A stretch of DNA of 19,140 nucleotides from Beroe ovata (taxonomy: Eukaryota; Ctenophora; Nuda; Beroida; Beroidae), in assembly GCA_946803715.1 (NCBI GenBank), contig CAMPET010000051.1, positions 70,913 to 90,052 on the forward strand, read 5' to 3'. The notes under the pieces were generated by a model. It was given only the letters and a program-made list of their open reading frames with translations. It ran no database searches and was not told the DNA's origin. The position numbers were made by a program, and so were the translations under genes. Shown in pieces: positions 1 to 10,100 of this stretch; the stretch's first letter is position 1, and each line of letters starts with the position of its first letter.

Positions 1-984
1 TGGGGGGCATTGTCGTACTACACAAAAAAGATCTCAAATCATCAGTGCCAGAATATTTGTAGACAGTTTTTCTCGTGGTCGCATTCTCTGAGATGGATTC
101 TATTTACGTGGGAAACTATGACAATGATAATTTAATTTTCTAGCTACCATCACCAGCATTCTTCTTAAAAAGTTTTCTCGTTCAAAATGATCATAGATGC
201 CGAAATTTCAACAGAACAGCGAACACTCTACTACTACGCACACCCAGCTCTAGTAAATGGTGAATCAGAAAAGTAGTTGAAAATCAATTATCACATGCAG
301 AAAGTATGCGCGTTGAGAGAAATCTTCTTCATACTTGCGTCAAATAAACTTTCTCCATAATTCTTCTCTATGAGTAGTGTACATAAGAAGCCCGACACAA
401 TTTTGTGGCGAACTTGTGGATTTAGCTGTTTAAGTCTAAACGTACAAATCGGAATTATATCTAAAGAAAATCCCTTCCATTTTAATATTTATATGTAGTT
501 CCTTGTTAATTATTTAGTTCTTTAATATTAATTCAACCTATATCATGAAGTGCGTTGGTAAGATCCCCCAGAAGTCATTTTGAACCATATTTAACATCTC
601 ATATGTAGTCAAAATGCTGTCAAATCAGTTAATAACCACGTCACGTTTCACCAAAATGTCAAGTTCCATGATGAATTCACATCAGTAGCATTTTTCAACG
701 GACGCAGGAATTTTTTGATCATGGACAGGAGCTTTTATCTGCGGTTCCACGATCAGCATCATTATAGGAATCAGAGGCTTTGTCATTTTGTGTAGCTATT
801 CGTCTTGTCTATCATTACCTTAGCATCACTAGCTCATCTGTAAGGAAAATGTATTGTGATTAAAAAATTAATGGGAACAAACATTACAGTATCAGCTAAA
901 ATTCGACAATATTTTGGAAAAATCAATATTTTTCCATCAAATGATCAAAAATCAAGCAAACTCATTAATCAATTATTTATCTCC
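1..984. other. 3' flank and untranslated region
   Basis: AT-rich sequence after the WAP exon. ATTAAA polyadenylation variants occur on the minus strand at 526-521 and 486-481. A possible extra terminal exon lies at 719-795. Apart from that I see no gene, repeat array or RNA. Confidence 0.5.
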
Positions 985-1136
985 TTAAGTCAAACCTGCA
1001 GTGGTACACTGGTATACACAGTCCATGAGACAACACTTTCCATTGACAGCCCTACAGTCACTGTCAGAGTCACATGTCGGTTCCTCCAGCCCTCCCTCGC
1101 ACAGCATTGTCAGGGGGATGGGGCACCTCGTCATAT
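985..1136 (-). CDS. Exon 19: WAP four-disulfide core domain and stop
   Basis: The acceptor TGTGTTTAG|AT opens the exon. It encodes a complete eight-cysteine WAP domain: CPIPLTMLC, then TCDSDSDC, then [11 protein letters not shown]. The C-x5-C-x5-CC-x3-C-x3-C core is canonical. WAP domains are small secreted folds, often protease inhibitors or antimicrobial. The frame stops at TAA (987-985) five residues after the last Cys. An alternative donor GCAG|GTTTGA at 995-994 would end the exon at 996 in phase 1 and lead to a further exon (see findings). No canonical AATAAA follows closely; ATTAAA occurs at 526-521 and 486-481. Confidence 0.82.
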
Positions 1137-4100
1137 CTAAACACAAGGAAATGTTTTTTTTGATGGATCGCATATTACGAATTTTTGATCCAGTTTTTGG
1201 AATTAATCTTGGCTTGGGCGGAGGAAAGTTTTATATCAGGTTTTGGCAGTTGTTTGAGGGGTAGAGTTGTCGATCGATGATAAACTCTGTCGAGAATTTC
1301 GTTGCGCGCGCGCAAACTTATTCTCAGACAGAGAATGCGGCTTGCATCAGCGGTCTGGCATCGCCCGACAAGGGGTAGAGGAGACGTTCGCGTTAATCCG
1401 CTGATTAAATTAAAAACAAGTAATTTCCCTTACCGTCATAAGGCAGTCGGACTCTGTGACCAACTTTTGCATCGGACTTCTTTGGAGTGAATTCTACCAG
1501 CTCTGACCTGTAGAGAAATGCCACGTTTCTACTAATTACTACTAATTACTTCTAATTACTACGCCATGATTGGTACAAAATTTGAGCATGGCTTAAATAC
1601 AATAATATAATGGCCTAAATACGAAAATAAGAAATATGAACAAATTCGAAGAAAGGAGATTGATGAAGGAATATACATCTTATGTCCATGGGGAAATTAT
1701 TGTCAATACAAGCACATGAACAAACATATGAACAAACACATGAAAAATGAACAAACACAAAGAATCCGACATCATTTTTGCTCTATACCTGTATATCGGA
1801 TTATTCTCGAACATAAGGACATTTCTACACATCTCCTTCAACTCTAAAGTTATCCGCCCATCTGCATCAGTTGATCCAACACTCTGTCTACCTTCTTCAG
1901 TCACCACTGACACATCTGAGAAACGCAGATATATGATAAGCCAACTGACATATGTCTATGATAGGCAAAGGATTATCTTGAACAGAAAAACCTTTGATCA
2001 ATTTTAAACGAATGATCGTGAATCGATAAGATCATAGATCTATTTGTCATAAGATCCATTTGATTTGGTGTAGGATACTGATAGAGAAAGTTAGGCAACG
2101 GCTTTTGTCGATGTCGATGAAACAACAAAGCAACAATATATAACAATAAGGCAACAATTTAACGCAACAATATAACGGCGCAAGCTGTTGCCGAAAGTTA
2201 TCATGAGAGTTGGGTTACTCACTGGAGTTAGGGAGGGGATTTTGGGAGAAGTCAAACACGGTAAAGCTGTAAGTGTTTAGTGAGCAGATACACGCTGTAC
2301 AATCTGAGTTAGGGAGCTGTCCTTTTTCACACTTCCTGTTACACGCTGAGATGGGGGAGAGAGGGGGGATAATAAGTGATTAATTGAGGAGAAGGAGGTT
2401 ATTAAGAGGTTAGAGATTCTTAAAGGGGTGAATAAAGCTTTTCATGTGAAGCAACTTCAAGTGAGTGGGTGTGATCATGGTCAACTGAATGATGGATCAA
2501 GTGACTCATATCTTCGCTATCGTATAAAAGAACATGGAATTGAATATGCTTGAATATTCCCCAACACTTGCGGGGGAATATTCATGAAAGTACTTACTTT
2601 TCCCAGGGGAATCAGGGGACGAATGTCTCTCCATTCTCTCAGTAGTTAGTACCACTCTGTCAGTACGGGCATCCTCAGATGACATGGTGAAGGGAGAGGA
2701 GGTTGTGGCTGCAGGTTGCTCTGTGGTTTCCATAGCAACCGTTGTGGGATATCCTGGGATGTATCAGCTAGCTTAGATCAAATGCAATGGGTTTCGAATC
2801 TAGCCTCGAAATTCACTAAATTTGATAGGAAAGTGGACATCAGGTCAAAAATAAAATTGGAAGCGTGAATTTTGAAAGGGCAAAACGTTCTCTGCGAAGC
2901 TCTTAGCTCTGAATTATGAGATAAATTGCTCTATCACTCACTAAGCTGTTCTGGGCAGAGATTACAAGATTTCTGGCAGTTCACTTGGAGGTACTGTCTG
3001 GAGCAAGCCCCACTAGCGGCCCAGGATGGGCAGAATTGGTTGTTGTCCTCACACGGTGTCTCTTCTGAAAACGGGAGGAAATGTAAATAATCTGTGATCG
3101 TACAAAGTGCAACGGTCATTATTATGTCACAATTCAGCTATGCCAGAGATGAATGAAATTCGTGAAATAAATCAATGGCACTCATCTATAGATGAATGGT
3201 GAGGATCGAGATGAATGTAATGTAAGAGATGAATGACATTGATTACCCTTGACATGGATGAATGGTGGTGACGACTGATGGATCATCAGAATAATGAGAA
3301 TATGGCAAAAAAAAAGGAAAGATTCACTCTACCTGCAGCTGAAGTGGGTGCTGGAGCTGTCTGTTCACTTGCAACCTGCTGCTCTTCGCCAAAGTCTTCC
3401 GTGGACTCAGTCATCTCGTCTTTGGGATCTGTAAAGTCTTTCTCTCTGATAACCTTCCCAGAATCAGTGAAATATTTTTCAGAGGTTCCTTTACCAGAAT
3501 CAGTGAAATCTTTTTCTGAGGTAACCTTTCCAGAATCAGTGAAATCTTTTTCTGAGGTAACTTTTCCAGAATCAGTGAAATCTTTTTCTGAAGTAACTTT
3601 TCCAAAATCAGTGAAATCTGTTCCAGAACTATCCTCTCGAGAATCGGTGAAATCTTTCTCGGGGTTACCTCTTGTTTCAGTAACATCTGCCTGTTTCGGT
3701 GTAGGAGAAGTCGTAGGGAAAGTAATTCTTGGTCTAGGCGTTTGGTTTGATGAAGAAACACTCATTTTCTCCCCATCAGTTTTCAAACTTTTCGTAGCTT
3801 CTTCTGTAGTCAAATCAGATGTATAAGATTTGGTGATTCCCAGTGAATCTGCATCTTTAGACATGGCATGATCTTGGCTGGGGGTCACAGAAAGATCTGG
3901 AGTGAAGGATGTGGTAAGAGCTTCAGACACAGTTTCCCCATCCGAGTCAGTGATGTGGTCCGTGCTGCTTTCGATGGGAGCAGTTGCTGTTTTAGGTGCG
4001 GTTGAACCTTCAGTGACATATGAAGTTGTAGATAAGAAACCCTCTTTGGAGGAAGTTGAATAAGATGAAGTGACTGTTGAATCATGGTGGCTCTTGCCAG

Positions 4101-7100
4101 AAGGAGTGTGTGTCTTTTTCATGAGTGTGAAAGCCTTGGTTGATGCTTGTGTCTCTGTTGGAGGCTTAGAGGACGTGGAATCTGGATATGTTACCACAGA
4201 TGATGCCAGTTCAATTGATTTTATCGTGGTTGTTGGCTGGAATGATTCAGTTTTGGAGGAACTTGTTGGATCCTTTGAGATTTGAGCTGTTGATGTAGAA
4301 TCACTAGCGGATTGCGATGTTTCTTTTTCAATTGTCGAGGTCGAGTCATCATAAGACGTGGAGGTGGAATCTTCAACAGAAGAGGTTGAAGATTGTCCCT
4401 CAGATGTGAAAAAAGAATCACTAGACACCGGGTTAGTCTTGTCAGTTACAATAAATCGAGTTCCCTTGAAGTTAGTGAAAGAACGCGTTGTTCCTGATAC
4501 ATCTTTAGAGACTTCTGTTGCAGGTTCCGATGAAGTGAATTCATCCACATATGCAGGCGATGTCAGCTCAATCGAATCAATCCTTGTAGTCTGGACTGAT
4601 TCACTTTCAGAGGAAGCTGTAGGAGATGTGGCTTGTTTAGACTCAGTTGACACGGAGTAAATTTTGTCAGTGACAATAAACCGTGTTCCCTTGGAATTTG
4701 TGAAAGATCTTGTTGAACCATGAGACGGCGACCCTTCAGAAGTTGCCACAGTTTTCTCTGAGGAACTGAAATCATCCACAGATGTCGACCTTCCAGACGT
4801 TCCTGATGTTGGAGATTTTGAAGTTGTTTTCTCAGATGTGAACTCAAAGGATCCTGAACTAGAATGTGTGGTCTTGGTTGTATGATCTGTTGTTCGAGAA
4901 TCAGAAACTGTCATTGACGGTTCCCGGGACGACACTGTCAAACTACCTGTCTCCAGACTTGGTGTGACATCTTCATCAGTTACCGTGACTTCAGTTGCCG
5001 TGGCATCAGTTGGCGTGACATCAGTTGGCATGTCATCAGTTACCGTGACATCAGTTGGCATGTCATCAGTGCCTCCTGAACTTGTAAATGACCTGGTGGC
5101 TCCTGACAATTCTGAAGACTCACTGACATCTTCAATTGAGGCAGTTCTGACGAAAGTGTCACCAGTTGTAGAAAATGATTGTGGAGAAGTGGTCATCTCT
5201 TTCAACTTTTTCGTTGTAGTAGTGACTGGTGTCAAGGTGAGATTTTCTTCTGTAGTTGGTTGTGTATCTGAAGATGTAAGAGAATCAGTCTGCGGACTGG
5301 TATTGTATTCTCTTGAGCTCGAAACTGAATCACTTGATGTCATAACTGAATCACTTGATGTCGTAACTGCATCACTTGAAATTGTGACTGAATCACTTGA
5401 TGTTGTAACTGAATCACTTGATGTCGTTACTGAAACACTTGAAATTGTGACTGAATCACTGGATGTTGTTACTGAATTACTTGATGTTGCAACTGAATCA
5501 CTCGATGTCGTAACTGAGTCACTTGATGTGACTGAATCACTTGATGTAACTGAATCACTTGATGTAACTGAATCACTTGATGTCACTGAATCACTTGATG
5601 TAAATGAATCACTTGATGATGTAAATGAATCTTCTCCGGAGGTTGTCGGATATTCTGTTGAAGAAGTCCAGGATTCTTTGCTTGTTTGTTCCACTGTTTT
5701 TGTTGATGTAGAGGACCCGAATATAGCATCCGATACCGTACTTCCCTTAGATGATGTTGTCATCTTGTCATCAAAGGATGTTGTCACATCTGATGAACTG
5801 GTTGTTTCAAATGAAGTTGAAGGTGTTTTTGGCTCAGAAGAACTCGTTGTATCGAATGAAGTTGAAGTTGTTCTCTTTGCTGATGGACTGCTTTTAAGGT
5901 CATCAGATGTTGTTGCCATGTCATCAGATGTTGTTGTCATGTCAACAGTCGAAGGCATCCTCTTAGACGGTGTTGTAGACACAAACAAAGCATCTGAAAC
6001 TGTCCTGCCTCTATAGGATGTTGATGTATCTTTAGAGGATGTCGTCATATCGCTTGGTGATGTTGTCATCTTGTCATCAAAGGATGTTGTCATATCTGAT
6101 GGACTGGTAGTTTCAATTGAAGTTGAAGTTGTTTTTGGCTCAGAAGAACTCGTTGTTTCGAATGAAGTTGAAGTTGTTCTCTTTGCTGATGAACTGCTTG
6201 TTATGTCATCAGATGTTGTTGCCATGTCAACAGTTGAAGGCGTCCTTTCGGAAGGACTTGAGGACCCAAACAAAGCATCAGAAACTGTCCTGCCTCTAAA
6301 GGATGTTGATGTATCTTGAGATGATGTTGTCATATCGCTTGATGCTGTTGTCATCTTGTCATCAAAGGATGTTGTCATGTCTGATGAACTGGTAGTTTCA
6401 AATGAAGTTGAAGTTGTTTTTGGCTCAGAAGAACTTGTTGTATCGAATGAAGTGGAAGTTGTTCTCTTTGCTGATGAACTGGTTGTTATGTCAACAGTTG
6501 TTGTTGCCATGTAAACAGATGTTGTTGCCATGTCATCAGATGTTGTTGTCATGTCAACAGTTGAAGGTACTCTCTCAGAAGGACTTGAAGAAACAAACAA
6601 AGCATCTGAAACTGTCCTGCCTCTATAGGATGTTGATGTATCTTTAGAGGATGTTGTCGTATCGCTTGATGTTGTTGTCATCTTGTCATCAAAGGATGTT
6701 GTCATATCTGATGAACTGGTTGTTTCAAATGAAGTTGAAGTTGTTTTTGGCTCAGAAGAACTTGTTGTATCGAATGAAGTTGATGTTGTTCTCTTTGCTG
6801 ATGAACTGCTTGTTATTTCATCAGATGTTGTTGTAATGTCAACAGAACTTGTTGCCATGTCAACAGTAGTTGTTGCCATGTCTACAGAACTTGTTTTCAT
6901 GTCAACAGATGTTGTTGCCATGTCAACAGTAGTTGTTGTCATGTCAACAGTTGTTGTTGTCATGTCAAGAGAACTTGTTGTCATCTCAACAGATGTTGTT
7001 GTCATGTCAGCAGATGTAGTTTTCATGTCATTAGATGGTGTTGCCATGTCAACAGATGTTGTTGTTGTCATGTCAGCAGTGGAGGGCTGATCCCTCTCTG

Positions 7101-10100
7101 ACGGTTTCCGTGAAGCTGCCCCGGACACAGTAATGCCCCCGATACTGTATGTTGTACTCTTGACACCCCCATGATCTACTGACGGTGTCACTGTCGTATC
7201 CTCTCCTCGGGACTCTGATGTGTGAGAAGTGGACGGTTTCACCCAAACTTCTGTACTGGACGTAGATACGCGGGTCGCAAGCTCAGTTGTTTTTTCTTCC
7301 ACTCTTTCCCCAATTTCAGTTGTTGTCCCAAGTTTGTAATTAAACCCGATAGAGCTGCTTGAAGTTGCGAGTTCTGATGTTGAAATATCTGAAGTTGCAG
7401 TTTGAGGTTCTGATGTTGAAATTTCTGGTTTAGGAGTATCAGGTTCTGGAGTCGAAATATCTGGTTGTGTAGTTTCAACTTCTGATGTTGAAATATCTGA
7501 TTGTGTACTTTCAACTTCTGATGTTGAAATATCTGGTTTTGTAGTTGATGTTTCAACTTCTGATGTTGAAATTTCTGGTTGTGTAGTTGAAGTCTCAAGC
7601 TCCGGTGTTTCGACATCAGACTGTGAAGAAGAAGATTCCATCTCAGAAGTCAGAGATTTCGTTCTCGAAGATTCCGTAAAATCTGTTGTTGGTGACTTCG
7701 TGAATGACTCTGTTGAGGTCAATGAATCCGATTTATGTGACCAAGGGGAGATGGTGAGATATGGTGAAACTGCATCACAACCACACTCACTGGTGCTACT
7801 ATGAGGGGAACCATCTGTATGAGTCGTTCTGGATGAGGATATTGGGTCTGTGTTTTGTGTTGTAATCGTGGGGTCAGTTCCAGATTTTGAAGAGGAGCTA
7901 CTTTCTGATGGACTAGAGCTTGGACCAGTTTCTTTAGTGATGAAACGGTTATTCTGCGTTGTGCTGGTAGATGAAGAAGGGAAGGAAGAGGTGGTTATCC
8001 CATATTTGGAATAATCATCTGATGATGTCATCGGAGCATCTGTTGGGGGCGAAGTTTCAATGGAAGTCGTGCTTCGATACAGTCCTTCAGAAGTCGCTGT
8101 GTTTGGTGATCCGGACGTTTCTAATGAAGTTGTGCTCTGTTCAGAAGAGCTGGTTGTTTCGAATGACGTCGATGTTGTTCTAGGTTTTGACGAACTCGTT
8201 GTTTTTCTAGGTTCAGAAGAACTTGTTGTTTCGAATGAAGTCGATGTTGTTCTAGGTTTCGATGAACTTGTTGTTTTTCTAGGCTCAGAAGAACTGGTTG
8301 TGTCAAATGAAGTCGATGTTGTCCTAGGTTTTGACGAACTGGTTGTCTCAAACGCGGATGAAGTTGTTCTTGTATCAGATGAAGTGGCTGTTTCAAACGA
8401 AGTTGAAGACGACACGGTTGTCGTAGTCATCGGTTCCGTTACATACGATGTAGCATCCGTCGGTTGCTCTGACGATTTCTCCACAACTCCGTCAGTTTGT
8501 CCTCCATAGTACAACCGAACGAAATCCGGAGACACGTCAATAGTATCCCCGAGACGTCCACTTGATACCATTGACTCAAGGCTGTCTCTGATGGTGGAGA
8601 AGGGTTCACCGAGGGAGATATACAAATCGTAGCTGACGATCAGACCTCTGTCACTGAAATAAGTCACGTGTTCAGGAAATAGACTGTTGAAATTATGGGA
8701 TTTAGGTTAAGGGTCAGATGAAGAAAGTAAATAGATGAAACAGGTTGAAATTGAGAGAGCATCATCGGGAAAATATTTTGAAAATCCCGGAAAAAACAAT
8801 CGAAATTAATTTCATATCAGATTAATTTCATATCAGGCTAATAATCACTGATCATGGGCTTACCTGAGTTCACCCCGATTTCCCAAGTCGTATCCACACC
8901 TGGCTGGACTATCAAAGCGAACGTCACCGACTTCAACCATCTCGTTATCGGTGTAGTGAATCTCACTGAGGGCTGCCATGAACTGGTGATGAAGTACCTG
9001 AAATATGCATAAAGTTCCAAAATTATTAATTCTGGATGAACGAGATCAAATGGAACCAGGTGGACCGAAGCAAAAATTAGGTTGGTTCAATAGGTACCAG
9101 GTATAATTTGCACCATTTGGCACCATTTAAAGTTAACCACTCCCCGCACTCATTTCTTACCTTGTATCTTAATCTCTTTTTCGAAGACAACCTTTCGTCA
9201 TATTCCATGTTCGTCACCTGAAAAACAAGGAATCTGCAGTAGTCATATTTGCATGTTATCAGATTTATTCCAGTAAATAACGTCGTATCCGATGATCATG
9301 CTCTCAGATTAAAGCATGCAGTAAGCTCACATTTTATCACCTCACTTTTGCACTTTTTTTATATTTTTTGCACTTTTTTTTTGCACTCCTCCGTCATCCC
9401 AGACTCACTTAGAACAATTGATTCATAATACCTGGAAGACTCCCGTCCACTTTTCATAGCTGATCATGGTCATTGTTGCTGTCAGTAAGATCCGTGATGC
9501 AGTGTCCGCGTTATCTGGTACCTCATCCAAGTGCATGTCTCTGTATCTGTGGGAATATGAGAGGGAATGTGAGGGGGAATATGAGAGGGAATATGAGGGG
9601 GAATATGAGGGGGAATATGAGGGGGAATTTACTAAAACTCAAATTTTTTATACCATAACATTTTCACTGAACTGCAGTTCAGTGAAAATTGCAGACGTTT
9701 CCGCACACGCCCATATGGAGACAGCAAGCTGTCCTCCAAGTCCGATCAGGGCTTGCGCGGAGGTATTTGACAACATAAAATCTGGCAACTCGCCAGATTT
9801 CACACAGACAATTGCACACAGACGACTATCATATCATCATGTCTAAGTCTGTCTGTCTTATATTCCCCTCCATCTTGAGGGTGCGCGACTGGGAGCTAAT
9901 TATAACTTCATCACGAACGGTTAGACCCCAACTAGTCGTGACGTCACGCATGACGTCACTCATGAAGTCACGCGTAACTTGTCCTAACTATTCGTGACGT
10001 CATGCGTGACCTACCCTTGTTTCCGAATGGTGAGAGCAGGGTAGTCATCATCACACAGCCCGGTAAACTCGGCTAAACTGTCGTTACCACTCTTCCCTAT

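Larger units (their letters stand above)
9547..10014 (-). other. Intron 9, 468 bp
   Basis: It holds a GGGAATATGAGG array (9551-9628), a 30-bp perfect palindrome (9660-9689), a 9-bp-arm hairpin (9778-9800) and the CRE-rich element (9920-10010). In the transcript the first array reads CTCATATTCCCC and forms the pyrimidine tract of the exon 10 acceptor. Confidence 0.65.

Noticed and set aside
2942-3064. ShK exon as an independent venom peptide gene
   Set aside because: It has no signal peptide or stop of its own and is spliced in phase 1-1 into the larger coding sequence, so it is a domain of the mosaic protein.
3411-3761. 116-codon minus-strand frame beginning MFLHQTKRL
   Set aside because: Shifted frame of the [12 protein letters not shown] repeat; it does not join neighbouring domains in phase.
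4964-6016. 350-codon open frame on the plus strand
   Set aside because: It is antisense to exon 13. Ser/Thr codon repeats lack stops in several frames; the translation is a monotonous VTESLDV array with no start context, signal or domain.
8060-8509. 149-codon plus-strand frame with [11 protein letters not shown] repeats
   Set aside because: Mirror of the [15 protein letters not shown] repeat on the minus strand; the same explanation covers 13365-13913, 6683-7090 and 3278-3826.
8838-9020. Minus-strand frame [10 protein letters not shown]... WEIGVNSG as the coding frame of exon 12
   Set aside because: It reaches a stop right after joining exon 13, whereas the alternative frame joins exon 11 and exon 13 without conflict and gives SEA-like sequence.
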